From NCBI RefSeq assembly GCF_018294505.1, contig NC_057802.1, positions 308,810,961-308,874,960 of the forward strand: a DNA stretch of 64,000 nucleotides, read 5' to 3'. Positions 31,741 to 42,793 of this stretch are shown in pieces; positions within the stretch are counted from its first letter, which is position 1, and each line of letters opens with the position of its first letter. The position numbers and the translations under genes are program-made. The notes below the pieces were generated by a model, which did not search any database, had not been told where the DNA came from, and was given only the letters and a program-made list of their open reading frames with translations. The DNA comes from Triticum aestivum (taxonomy: Eukaryota > Streptophyta > Magnoliopsida > Poales > Poaceae).

Positions 31741-31936
31741 GGCAGGCAAGCAAGATCACACGGAAACAAAAGATCAAACGAGAAAAAGGCAAATGAAAAA
31801 AGAAGGCAAATATTTTTGTATTTTTGTAAAACGTTTTATAAGTGGGGGAGATGAAAACGAGAGGAAAATGGCAGATAATGTAAATTGCAAGGAGATGTGA
31901 TTTGTGATTGGGTACCTGATAGATGTTGATGATGTC

Positions 31937-31954
31937 TCCCCGACAACGGCGCCA
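31937..31954 (-). other. Gy-E primer binding site (tRNA-Asp)
   Basis: Plus strand tccccgacaacggcgcca, 17 of 18 bases matching the tRNA-Asp 3' end seen exactly at 20303-20320; 11 nt from the LTR edge. Confidence 0.82.
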
Positions 31955-31965
31955 GAAATTCTTCC

Positions 31966-33548
31966 TGATTGCTTGTATTTGCGTTGGTATTTCCCCGAAG
32001 AGGAGAGGATGATGCAACACAACAACGGTAAGTATTTCACTCAGTTCGGAAACCAAGGTTATCAATCTAGTAGGAGGACCAAGCAACACAATGTAAACAA
32101 CACTTGCACATAAATAATAAATACTTGCAACCCAATGCGTAAGAGGGGTTGTCAATCCCTCCTCAGTATTGAGATAGATTAAATTGTATGAGATTGGATA
32201 AATAGATCTAGCAAAAACACAAAATAAGATAAGTAAAGAAAAAGTGCAGCAAGGTATTTTTGGGTTTTTCGAATAATAGATCTGAAAATAATATGATAGG
32301 AAATAGACCCGGGGGCTGTAGATTTCACTAGTGGCTTGTTTCGAGAAAATAGCATACGGTGGGTAAACAAATTACTATTGGGAAATTGATAGAAGAGCAA
32401 ATAATTATGACGATATCCAAGGCAATGATCATGTATATAGGAATCACGTTGAAGATTAGTAGACCGAAACGATTCTGCATCTACTACTATTACTCCACAC
32501 ATCGAGCGCTACCTAGAATGCATCTAGTGTATTAAGTTCATGGAGAAACGGAGTGATGCAATAAGAAAGATGACATGATGTAGACAAGATCTATTCATGT
32601 AGGAATAGACCCCATCTTTTTATCCTTAATGGCAATGATACCTGCATGTCACTTCTTCTTCTGTCACTGAGATTGAGCACCGCAAGATCCAACCCATCAC
32701 AAAGTACCTCTTCCCATTGCAAGAAAAATCAATCTAGTTGGCCAAACCAAACCAAAGTTTCGGAGAATAAATATGAGGCTATAATAATCATGCATATAAG
32801 AGATCATAGAAGACTCAGATAATATTCATAGATGGATCTGATCATAAACTCACAATTCATCTGATTCCAACAAACACAACGCAAAAATTCATTACATCAA
32901 ATAGATCTCCAAGAACATCGAGGAGAAGATTGTATTGAGAATTGAAAAGAGAGAAGAAGCCATCTAGCTACTGCCTATGGACCCGTAGGTCTGTGGTAAC
33001 TACTCACGCAGCACTGGAGGAGCACCAATGAAGATGATGAACCCCTTCGTGATCGTGTTCCCCTCCGACAAGGTGCCGGAATAGGGCTCCATATGGGATC
33101 TCATGGTTCTGGAACTTGCGGCGGCTAGAATTGTGTTCCGTCGACTCCCCTAGGGTTTCTGGAATATTTGGGTATTTATAGAGCTGAGAGGTGGTGGAGA
33201 TGACACCTATGGGCCACACTACGCACCAGCGTGCGCTAGGGGCCTATGGCATGCCCTGGTGCCTTGTGGGCCCCACATGCCTCCCCTCCTGCACTTCCTT
33301 GGCTCCCAAGTTGTCTTCTGGGTAGATAAAAAATCCAAAAGGTTTCGCTATGTTTGGACTCCGTTTGATATGGATATTCTGCGGAGTAAAAAACGAGAAA
33401 AAAACAACAACTGACACTGGGCACTAGGTCAATAGGTTAGTCCCAAAAAATGACATAAAGTTGCTATAAAATGAATATAAAACATCCAAGAATGATAATA
33501 TAACATCATGGAACAATCAAAAATTATAGATACGTTGGAGACGTATCA
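31966..33548 (-). repeat. Gy-E 5' LTR
   Basis: 1583 bp from TGATACGTCTCCAACG (33548) to CAAGCAATCA (31966). A related LTR piece is at 44885-45470. Confidence 0.82.
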
Positions 33549-34299
33549 ATGTGGGCACTGCTTGTCAAGGTCTTTATCTAGCCATATGCGGTACTATTCC
33601 AACTATAGACCCTAGCGGTCCATTATTAGAATAGAAGCATATAGTGTCACCACAAGCATATGACTTCGTCTCATATACACATTGTCATATGCCACGGTCT
33701 TTACAAATCGAATATCACTACAATTCCACTACCAAAAGAGGAAACATAAATATGTAATTAAGTATGATGAATAGGGCATACAAGTGCCAAGATCCAAATT
33801 TATTACACGAAGAGACCACATGGTCCAACATTTATCATGACAGCGGAGGGCTCAAATGGTATGAGTACAGACAAGATCAAATGATGCCTAAGAGACCGGA
33901 AAACATAAGAAACGGTCCCAACCCTTCGGTTCCAGAATGATGGTCGGGTCCCGCTAACTACATTCCATCGTCTAGGAACTCCACACAATGATTCCCTATC
34001 TCGAATTCCCATTTGAAGAAGTAACTTGCACTTGTTGTTGTTGTGGAAAGTGTGAGTACTTTGGGTACTACAAGCCTCATTACCATTTGTACTAGAACAA
34101 ACAATACTTTTAGGTGTGGTAGATTTAAGTGGTGAAGTTGCAGCGAGTGACTAAGCAATATTCTACACTTATGTCTATCTTATTCAAGATGAGAGAACAT
34201 ACGTAAATGGGATCGTAGAACGTCCAAGATTTCCTTCATTGACCTTAAGTGGAAAAATACTTACATCTATTTGTTACATAGAACATCTATTATAGTTTC
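33549..34299. other. Unassigned DNA
   Basis: No convincing coding region on either strand. The minus strand has a Thr/Ser-rich short frame near 34030-34160 that may belong to the Copia gag region to its right, but I cannot support this. No repeat structure seen. Confidence 0.4.
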
Positions 34300-34305
34300 A
34301 CTTAG

Positions 34306-34540
34306 AGTGGAAACACCTTCATTGACCTTGGGCAAAATATCCCAGATTTCCTTTGTCGTTTCTAGTTCACTGATATGGCCAAATTGTTCTTTGGTCATGC
34401 AATTCTGTAGAATGTCTTGAGCTTGAGCGTGGAGATCTATATTTTTTGTTCTTCATGAGTAAGATCATCGGGGGTCCTCAATCTCAAAGTCATCTAAGAC
34501 AATTCTCCATAGCTTAGAATCAAGACCTCTGATATGGCTT
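34306..34540 (-). pseudogene. Decayed Copia gag fragment (UBN2-like)
   Basis: In three shifted minus frames the pieces HIRGLDSKLWRIVLDDFEIE, DDLTHEEQKI and DLHAQAQDILQNCMTKEQF, then ISELETTKEIWDIL, spell the gag-polypeptide helix bundle (UBN2 type) of a Copia element. At least two frameshifts and one stop. No flanking LTR belonging to it is certain. Confidence 0.6.
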
Positions 34541-34699
34541 CTTGTTATGTGCTTCCATTAAGGTGAGCACTCTGGTTAAAAATATGAGTTGACTGAATAC
34601 ATAGTCCTATATCGACAACCTACACACTATGCAGTGAAGATAAACTAATAATAAGGTAGTTACTATAAAACTATGACTAAGGTAACATGAATAACTTGT

Positions 34700-35090
34700 T
34701 GTAGGATTGCAAGTAGGTCTAGAGGGGGGTGATTAGACTACTTGACCAAATAAGAACTTAGACTTTTCCCAATTTTAACTCTTGGCAATTCTAAGCAATT
34801 ATCACAAGTCTTGTTACACCCGACACATGCAAGTCTAGATAGTAGGCAGCACAAAGTAAAGACTTTGCATATAGACGTAAAGGTGGGGTCGGAGAAAATC
34901 AAATGCGATGAAGACACGGTGATTTTTGGCGTGGTTCCGACAGGTGGTGCTATCGTACGTCCATGTTGATGGAGACTTCAACCCAAGGAGGGTATGGTTG
35001 CACGAGTCTATAGAGGGCTCCAACCACGAAGAAGCAAACTTGTCCATGCCATCATGGCTTCTGTCCATGAAGGACTAGCCTCACTTGGGG
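34700..35090. repeat. Possible LTR or internal fragment of another retrotransposon
   Basis: Contains 'gtaggtctagaggggggtgattagactacttgacc' type sequence and 'ggcgtggttccgacaggtggtgctatcgtacgtcc', which I associate with LTRs of a grass Copia family, from memory. No ends or duplication found. Confidence 0.35.
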
Positions 35091-36004
35091 TAGATGGTAC
35101 GTCCATTTTCCATCATGTTTTCCTACTGCTATTTATAATGTTTTTGGTTGTTATTTCACTTTATGACGCAATTCTAATGCATTTTCTCTCTTAATTTGCA
35201 AGATCTACATGGAGAGGGAATTTACCGGCAGCTGGAATTCTGGACCTAAAAGAGCTACAACAGAGATAGCTATTCATGGAGCTCCACATGATCTGAAACT
35301 TTGCGGAGATTTTTATTGAATATATAAAAACATTGGAACGAAGAAATACTAGAGGGGGACCACCTACTGCCTGTAAGGCAACAGGGCGCGCCTTGATGCC
35401 TTGTGGGGTCCACAGCTGGCCTCTGCCACCTCCTTCTGCTACATGAAGCCATTTTCCCTAAAAAAATTAAGAGGAAGATTTTCGGGATGAAGCGCCGCCG
35501 TCTCAAGGAGGAACCTGAGAAGGAGTACTTTTCTCTCTGGTGGAGCGATTCCACCGGGGGTACTTCCCTCCGGGAGGGGGAAATCAAAGCCATCGTCATC
35601 ACCAATGATCCTCTCATCGTGGAAGGACCAATCTTCATTAGCATCTTTACCAACACCATTTCCTCTCAAACCCTAGTTCATCTCGTATTCAATGTTTGTC
35701 CCAAAACTCCAGATTGGTACCTGTGGGTTGGTAGTAGTGTTGATTACATCTTGTAGTTGATGCTAGTTGGTTTATTTCGTGGAAGATTATATGTTCAGAT
35801 CCTTAAGCATATTCAATACACCTCTGATCTTGAACATGAATATGATTTGTGAGTAGTTACTTCCATTCTTGAGGACATGAGAGAAGTCTTGTTATAAGTA
35901 ATCATGTGAAGTTGCTATTCGTTTGGTATTTTGATGATATGTACATTGTTCATCCTTTAGTGGTGTCATGTGAACATCGACTACATGGAACTTCACCATA
36001 CTTG
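35091..36004 (+). repeat. Gy-H LTR, left part
   Basis: Gypsy-type LTR with ATGGTACGTCCATTTTCCAT near its start, GGAATTCTGGACCTAAAAGAG, a GGCGCGCC-containing block and the transition to 'aaaccctagttcatctcg'. It is cut by Cop-F at 36004 and resumes at 44515 with GGCCTAAGGGAAAGCATTGG. The 117-codon plus frame at 35403-35756 is part of the LTR, not a gene. Confidence 0.6.
36000..36004. repeat. Target-site duplication acttg of Cop-F (left)
   Basis: acttg recurs at 44510-44514. Confidence 0.85.
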
Positions 36005-37223
36005 AGACGGAAATATGCCCTAGAGCCAATAACAAAGTTGTTATTTATTTTTCCTTATATCATGATAAATGTTTATTATTCATGCTAGAATTGTATTAAC
36101 CGGAAACTTAGTACATGTGTGGATACATAGACAAACAGAGTGTCCCTAGTATGCCTCTACTTGACTAGCTCGTTAATCAAAGATGGTTAAGTTTCCTAGC
36201 CATAGACATGTGTTGTCATTTGATGAACGGGATCACATCATTAGAGAATGATGTGATGGACAAGACCCATCCGTTAGCTTAGCACTATGATCCTTTAGTT
36301 TATTGCTATTGCTTTCTTCATGACTTATACATGTTCCTCTGACTATGGGATTATGAAACTCCCGAATACCGGAGGAACACTTAGTGTGCTATCAAACATC
36401 ACAACATAACTGGGTGATTATAAAGATGCTCTATAGGTGTCTCCGATGGTGTTTTTTGAGTTCGCATAGATCAAGATTAGGATTTGTCACTCCGTGTATC
36501 GGAGAGGTATCTCTGGGCCCTCTTGGTAATGATCATCACTCTAAGCCTTGCAAGCAATGTGACTAATGAGTTAGTTGCGGGATGATGCATTATGGAATGA
36601 GTAAAGAGACTTGCCGGTAAAGAGATTGAACTAGGTATGAGATTACCGACGATCGAATCTCGGGCAAGTAACATACCGATGACAAAGGGAACAACGTATA
36701 TTGTTATGCGGTTTGGCCGATAAAGATCTTCGTAGAATATGTAGGAGCCAATATGAGCATCCAGGTTCCGCTATTGGTAATTGACCGGAGATGTGTCTCG
36801 GTCATGTCTACATAGTTCTCGAACCCGTAGGGTCCGCACGCCTAACGTTCGATGATGATTTGTATTATGAGTTATGTGTTTTAATGACCGAAGTTTGGTC
36901 GGAGTCCCGGATGAGATCACAGACGTGACGAGGAGTCTCGAAATGGTCGAGACATAAAGATTGATATATTGGACCATGTTATTCGAACACCGGAAGTGTT
37001 CCGGATAGTTTTGGGTAAAAACGGAGTGCCGGAAGGGTTACCGGAACCCCCCGGGGGAACTAATGGGCCACCATGGGCCTTATTGGAGAGAGAGGAGGGT
37101 AGCCAGGGCAGGCCGCCGCCCCCCCTTAGCAGTCTGAATTGGACAAGGGAAGGGGGGCGACGCCCCCTTCCTACTCCCTCTCCCTCTCCTTCCTTTCCCC
37201 TCTCTTCCTTGTGGAGGAATCTT

Positions 37224-37244
37224 ACTAGGACTAGTAGTCCTAGT
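37224..37244. repeat. Perfect hairpin in Cop-F 5' LTR
   Basis: ACTAGGACTA (37224-37233), one central G, TAGTCCTAGT (37235-37244). The 3' LTR copy has 13-bp arms (44005-44031). Confidence 0.85.
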
Positions 37245-37300
37245 AGGACTCCCTCTCCTTGGGCGCGCCCCTAGGTCTGGCCGGCCTCCCCCTCCCTCCT

Positions 37301-37308
37301 TTATATAT
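37301..37308 (+). promoter_or_regulatory. TATA box of Cop-F 5' LTR
   Basis: TTATATAT, about 57 bp downstream of the hairpin. In the 3' LTR the same place reads TTATTGCG, so that copy lost the box. Confidence 0.65.
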
Positions 37309-37725
37309 GGGGGCAGGGGGCACCCTAGAACACACAAGTTTCTCTTAACCATGTGCGGTGCCCCCTCCATAGTTACACACCTTGGTCATATCGTCGTAGT
37401 GCTTAGGCGAAGCCTTGTGACGGTAACTTCATCATCACCATCGCCATGCCTACGTGCATGGAACTCTCCCTCGGCCTCAACTGGATCAAGATTTTGAGGG
37501 ACGTCATCGAGCTGAACGTGTGCTGAACGCGGAGGTGCCGTACGTTCGGTACTTGGATCGGTTGGATCGCGAAGACGTTTGACTACATCAACCGCGTTAC
37601 TTAACGCTTCCTCTTTCGGTCTACGAGGGTATGTGGACACACTCTGCCCGCTCGTTGCTATGCTTCTCCTAGATAGATTTTGCGTGATCGTAGGAATTTT
37701 TTTGAAATACTACGTTCCCCAACAG

Positions 37726-37739
37726 TGGTATCAGAGCCA
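37726..37739 (+). other. Cop-F primer binding site (initiator tRNA-Met)
   Basis: TGGTATCAGAGCCA one base after the LTR end; complementary to initiator tRNA-Met. Confidence 0.9.
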
Positions 37740-38970
37740 GGTTTATGCGTAGATGTTATATGCACGAGTAGAACACAAAGAGTTGTGGGCGATAATAGTC
37801 ATACTGCTTACCACAAACGTCTTACTTTGATTCGACAGTATTGTTGGATGAAGCGGCCCAGACCGACATTACATGACCGCGTTCATGAGACTAGTTCTAC
37901 CGACGTGCTTCGCACACAGGTGGCTAGCGGGTGTTAGTTTCTCCAACTTTAGTTGAATCGAGTTTGACTATAGCCGGTCCTTGTTGAAGGTTAAAACAAC
38001 ACACTTGACGAAAAATCGTTGTGGTTTTGATGTGTAGGTAAGAACGGTTCTTGCTAGAAGCCCGTAGCAGCCACGTAAAACTTGCAACAACAAAGTAGAG
38101 GACGTCTAACTTGTTTTTGCAGGACATGTTGTGATGTGATATGGTCAAGACGTGATGAGATATAAATTGTTATATGAGATGACCATGTTTTTTAAATTTA
38201 TCGGCAACTGGCAGGAGCCTTATGGTTGTCTCTTTATTGCATAAGATGCAAGCACCATGTAATTGTTTTACTTTATCGCTATGCGATAGCAATAGTTGCA
38301 AAAAGCAATAGTTGGCGAGACGACCATGTGACGACACGTTGATAGAGATCAAGATGATGGAGATCATGGTGTCATGCCGGTGACGATGGAGATCATGACG
38401 GTACTTTGGAGATGGAAATCAAAGGCACAAGATGATGATGGCCATATCATGTCACATATTTTGATTGCATGTGATGTTTATCTTTTATGCATCTTATTTT
38501 GCTTAGTACGGTGGTAGCATTATAAGATGACCCCTCACTAAATTTCATGGTATGAGTGTTCTCCCTGAGTATGCACCGTTGCGACAGTTTGTTGTGCCGA
38601 GACACCATGTGATGATCGGGTGTGATAAGCTCTACGTTCACATACAACGGGTGCAAGCCAGTTTTGCACACGCAGAATACTCAGGTTAAACTTGACGAGC
38701 CTAGCATATGCAGATATGGCCTCGGAACACTGAGACCGAAAGGTCGAACGTGAATCATATAGTAGATATGATCAACATAGTGATGTTCACCATTGAAAAC
38801 TACTCCATCTCACGTGATGATCGGACATGGTTTAGTTGATATGGATCACGTGATCATTTAGATGACTAGAGGGATGTCTATCTAAGTGGGAGTTCTTAAG
38901 TAATATGATTAATTGAACTTTGATTTATCATGAACTTAGTCCTGATAGTATTTGCATAACTATGTTGTAG
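37740..38970 (+). other. Cop-F untranslated leader
   Basis: Noncoding and collinear with the Cop-B leader (23663-24883, opposite strand). Confidence 0.65.
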
Positions 38971-38989
38971 ATCAATAGCTCGCGATGTA

Positions 38990-40030
38990 GCTCCCCGTTT
39001 ATTTTTGATATGTTCCTAGAGAAAAATAAGTTGAAAGATGATAGTAGCAATGATGCGGACTTGGTCCATGATCTGAGGATTATCCTCATTGCTGCAGAGA
39101 AGAATTATGTCCTTGATGCACTGCTAGGTGACAGACCTATTGCAGGAGCAGATGCAGACGTTATGAACGTTTGACAAGCTCGGTATGATGACTACTTGAT
39201 AGTTTAGTGCACCATGATTTACGGCTTAGAACCGGGACTTCAAAAATGTTTTGAACGACATGGAGAATATGAGATATTCCAAGAGTTGAAATTGGTATTT
39301 TAGACTAATGCCCGTGTTAATAGGTATGAGACCTCTGACAAAGTACTTTGCCTACAAAATTGAGGAGAATAGCTCAGCTAGTGAGCATGTGCTCAAAATG
39401 TCTGAGTACTATAATCACTTGAATCAAGTGGGAGTTAATCTTCCAGATAAGATAGTGATTGACTGAATTCTCTATTCACTATCACTGAGTTACTAGAACT
39501 TCGTGATGAACTATAATATGCAAGGGATAACGAAAACAATTCCCAAGCTCTTCGTGATGCTGAAATCGGCGAAGGTAGAAATCAAGAAAAAGCATCAAGT
39601 GTTGATGGTTGACAAGACCACTAGTTTCAAGTAAAAGGGCAAGGAAAAGAATGGGAACTTCAACAAGAATGGCAAGGAAGTTTCCACTCCCGTGAAGAAG
39701 CCAAAAGCTAGACCCAAGCCTGAAACTGAGTGCTTCTACTGCAAAGGAAATGGTCAGTGGAAGTGGAACTGCCCTAGATACTTGGCGGATAAGAAGGATG
39801 GCAAAGTGAAAAAAGGTATATTTGATATACATGTTATTGATGTGTACTTTACTAGTGTTTATAGAAACCCCTCGGTATTTGATACTGGTTCAGTTGCTAA
39901 GAGTAACTCGAAACGGGAGTTGCAAAATAAACAGAGACTAGTTAAGGGCGAGGTGATGATGTGTGTTGGAAGTGATTCCAAGGTTGATAAGATCACCATC
40001 GCACACTCCCTTTACCTTCGGGATTAGTGT
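38990..40030 (+). pseudogene. Cop-F gag and protease start, decayed
   Basis: Begins with FLEKNKLKDDSSN and LRIILIAAEKNYVLDA, matching Cop-B gag, with stops near 39170, 39205 and 39301 and a shift after 39330. An open stretch at 39692-40027 keeps the knuckle as CFYCKGNGQWKWNC, where Gln replaces the zinc-binding His of CCHC. The protease motif SVFDTGSVAKS follows with its Asp kept. The gag start ATG is not visible. Confidence 0.78.
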
Positions 40031-40051
40031 TGAACCTAAAATAAATGTTAT

Positions 40052-42600
40052 TTGGTGTTTGCGTTGAGCATGAATATGATTGGATCATGTTTATTGCAAT
40101 ATGGTTATTCATTTAAGTCGAAGAATAATTGTTGTTCTATTTACATGAATAAAACCTTCTATGGTCATACACTCAATAAAAATGGTTTATTGAATCTCGA
40201 TCGTAGTAATACACATATTCATAACATTGGAGCCAAAAGATGCAAAGTTAATATTGATAGTGCAACTTATTTATGGCACTGCCGTTTAGGTCATATTGGT
40301 GTAAAGCGCATGAAGAAACTCCATGCTGATGGGCTTTTGGAATCACTTGATGCTTGCGAACCATGCCTCATGGGCAAGATGACTAAAGACTCCGTTCTAC
40401 GGAACAATGGAGCGAGCAACTGACTTATTGGAAATAATACATGCTGATGTATGCGGTCCGATGAGTGTTGAGGCTCGCGGCAGGTATCGTTATTTTCTGG
40501 CCTTCACAGATGATTTGAGAAGATATGGGTATATCTAATTGATGATACACAAGTCTGGAACATTTGAAAAGTTCATAGAATTTCAGAGTGAAGTGGAGAA
40601 TCATCGTAACAAGAAAATAAAGTTTCTACGATCTGATCGCGGAGGCAAATAATTGAGTTACGAGCTTGGCCTTCATTTAAAACAATGTGCAATAGTTTCA
40701 CAACTCACGCCACCTGGAACACCATAGCGTAATGGTGTGTCCGAACGTCGTAACCATACTTTATTAGATATAGTGCGATCTATGATGTCTCTTACCAATT
40801 TACCACTATCATTTTGGGGTTATGCATTAGAGACAGCTACATTCACGTTAAATAGGGCACCATCTAAATCCGTTGAGATGACACCATATGAACTATGGTT
40901 TGGCAAGAAACCTAGGCTGTCGTTTCTTAAAGTTTGGGGTTACGATGCTTATGTCAAAAAGTTTCAGCCTGATAAGCTCAAACCCAAACCGGAGAAGTGC
41001 GTCTTCATAGGATACTCAAAAGAAACTGTTGGGTACACCTTCTATCACAGATCTGAAGGCAAGTTCTTTGTTGCTAAGAATGGATCCTTTCTAGAGAAGG
41101 AGTTTTTCTCGAAAGAAGTGAGTGGGAGGAAAGTAGAACTTGATGAGGTAATTGTACCTGCTCCCTTATTGGAAAGTAGTTCATCACAGAAAACATTTCC
41201 AGTGATTCCTACACCAATTAGTGAGGAAGCTAATGATGATGATCATGAAACTTCTGATCAAGTTACTACCGAACCTCGTCGGTCAACCAGAGTAAGATCC
41301 GCACCAGAGTGGTACGGTAATCCTGTTCTGGAGGTCATGTTACTTGACCATGATGAACCTACGAACTATGAGGAAGCGATGATGAGCCCAGATTCCGCGA
41401 AATGGCTTGAGGCCATGAAATCTGAGATGGGATCCATGTATGAGAACAAAGTGTGGACTTTGGGTGACTTGCTCGATGATCAACAAGCCATTGAGAATAA
41501 ATGGATCTTCAAGAGGAAGATGGACGCTAATAGTAGTGTTACTATCTACAAAGCTCGAATTGTCGCAAAAGGTTTTCGACAAGTTCAAGGTGTTGACTAC
41601 GATGAGATTTTCTCACTCGTATCGATGCTTAAAGTCTGTCCGAATCATGTTAGCAATTGCCGCATTTTATGAAATGGGGCAAATGGATGTCAAAACTGCA
41701 TTCCTTAATGGATTAATTAAATAAGAGTTGTATATGATGCAACCAGAAGGTTTTCTCAATCCTAAAGGTGCTAACAAAGTGTGTAAGCTCTAGTGATCCA
41801 TTTCTGGACTGGTGCAAGCATCTCGGAGTTGGAATGTACGCTTTGATAGTGTGATCAAAGCATATGGTTTTATACTATTTTTGGAGAAGCCTGTATTTAC
41901 AAGAAAGTGAGTGGGAGCACTACAAACTTTCTGATAAGTATATGTGAATGACATATTGTTGATCGGAAATGATGTAGAATTTTTCTGGAAAGCATAAAGG
42001 AGTGTTTGAAAGGAGTTTTTCAAAGAAAGACCTCGGTGAAGCTTCTTACATATTGAGCGTCATGATCTATAGAGATAGATCAAGATGCTTGATAAGTCTT
42101 TTCAATGAGTACACACCTTGACAAGTTTTTGAAGTAGTTCAAAATAGGAACAGTCAAAGAAGGAGTTCTTGCCTGTGTTGCAAGGTGTGAAGTTGAGTAA
42201 GACTGAAAGTCATTCCCTATGCCTCAGCCATAGGTTCTATAGAGTATGCCATGCTGTGTACCAGACCTATTTAATACCCTGCCCTTAGTTTGGCAAGGGA
42301 GTACAATAGTGATCTAGGAGTAGATCACTGGACATTGGTCAAAATTATCCATAGAGCACTAAGGAAATATTTCTCGGTTATGGAGGTGATAAAGAGTTTG
42401 TCGTAAAGAGTTATGTTGATGCAAGCTTTGACACCGATTTGGATGACTCTGAGTCTCGATCTGGATACATATTGAAAGTGGGAGCATTGATCTAGAGTAG
42501 CTCCGTGCAGAGCATTGTAGACATAGAAATTTGCAAAATACATACGGATCTGAATGTGGCAGACCCATTGACTAAACCTCTCTCACAAGCAAAACATGAT
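40052..42600 (+). pseudogene. Cop-F pol: integrase, reverse transcriptase, RNase H, decayed
   Basis: Pieces in order: pre-integrase YLWHCRLGHIGVKRMKKLH (to 40423); integrase core with frameshifts (40405-40735); an intact 311-codon stretch 40737-41672 from SERRNHTLLDIVR through PYELWFGKKPRLSFLKVWGY, the hinge RRSTRVRSAPEWYGNPV and RT start YKARIVAKGFRQVQGVDYDE; then RT in short pieces (QMDVKTAFLNG near 41685, an altered VNDILLIGND near 41945 where Cop-B has YVDDILLIGND); then RNase H pieces (IEICKIHTDLNVADPLTKPL near 42520-42580). At least eight breaks. It is a dead copy. Confidence 0.8.
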
Positions 42601-42627
42601 CACACCTTAGTACTCTTTGGGCGTTAA

Positions 42628-42760
42628 TCACATGGCGATGTGAAGTAGATTATTGACTCTGGTAAACCCTTTGGGTATTGGTCACATGGCGATGTGAACT
42701 ATAGAGTGTTAAATCACATGACGATGTGAACTATTGGTGTTAACTCACATGGCGATGTGA
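42628..42760 (+). repeat. Four short palindromes before the polypurine tract of Cop-F
   Basis: TCACATGGCGATGTGA at 42628-42643, 42682-42697 and 42745-42760, and TCACATGACGATGTGA at 42714-42729. Each has 6-bp perfect arms TCACAT/ATGTGA and a 4-nt centre. Spacing is 54, 32 and 31 bp. Cop-B lacks this array at the equivalent place. Confidence 0.85.
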
Positions 42761-42782
42761 ACTAGATTATTGACTCTAGTGC

Positions 42783-42793
42783 AAATGGGAGAC
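42783..42793 (+). other. Cop-F polypurine tract
   Basis: AAATGGGAGAC before LTR start TGAAGGAAATATGCCC. Confidence 0.8.

Larger units (their letters stand above)
31076..33548 (-). mobile_element. Gy-E, 5' part of a Gypsy element (minus)
   Basis: Comprises a full 5' LTR (33548-31966), a tRNA-Asp primer site and a decayed gag. The 3' part and second LTR are missing. The left edge near 31076 is uncertain, as is any target duplication. The LTR type (GATACGTCTCCAACGTATC start) differs from Gy-C although the primer tRNA is the same; it resembles Fatima/Sabrina-type LTRs, unverified. Confidence 0.75.
36005..37724 (+). repeat. Cop-F 5' LTR
   Basis: 1720 bp. The start reads AGACGGAAATATGCCC where TGAAGGAAATATGCCC is expected, so the terminal TG is lost; the end is CCCCAACA. 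Hairpin 37224-37244 and TATA 37301-37308. Confidence 0.88.

Noticed and set aside
35403..35756. 117-codon plus frame that could be a small gene
   Set aside because: It lies fully within the Gy-H LTR and has no recognised domain; the DNA pattern is LTR-like.
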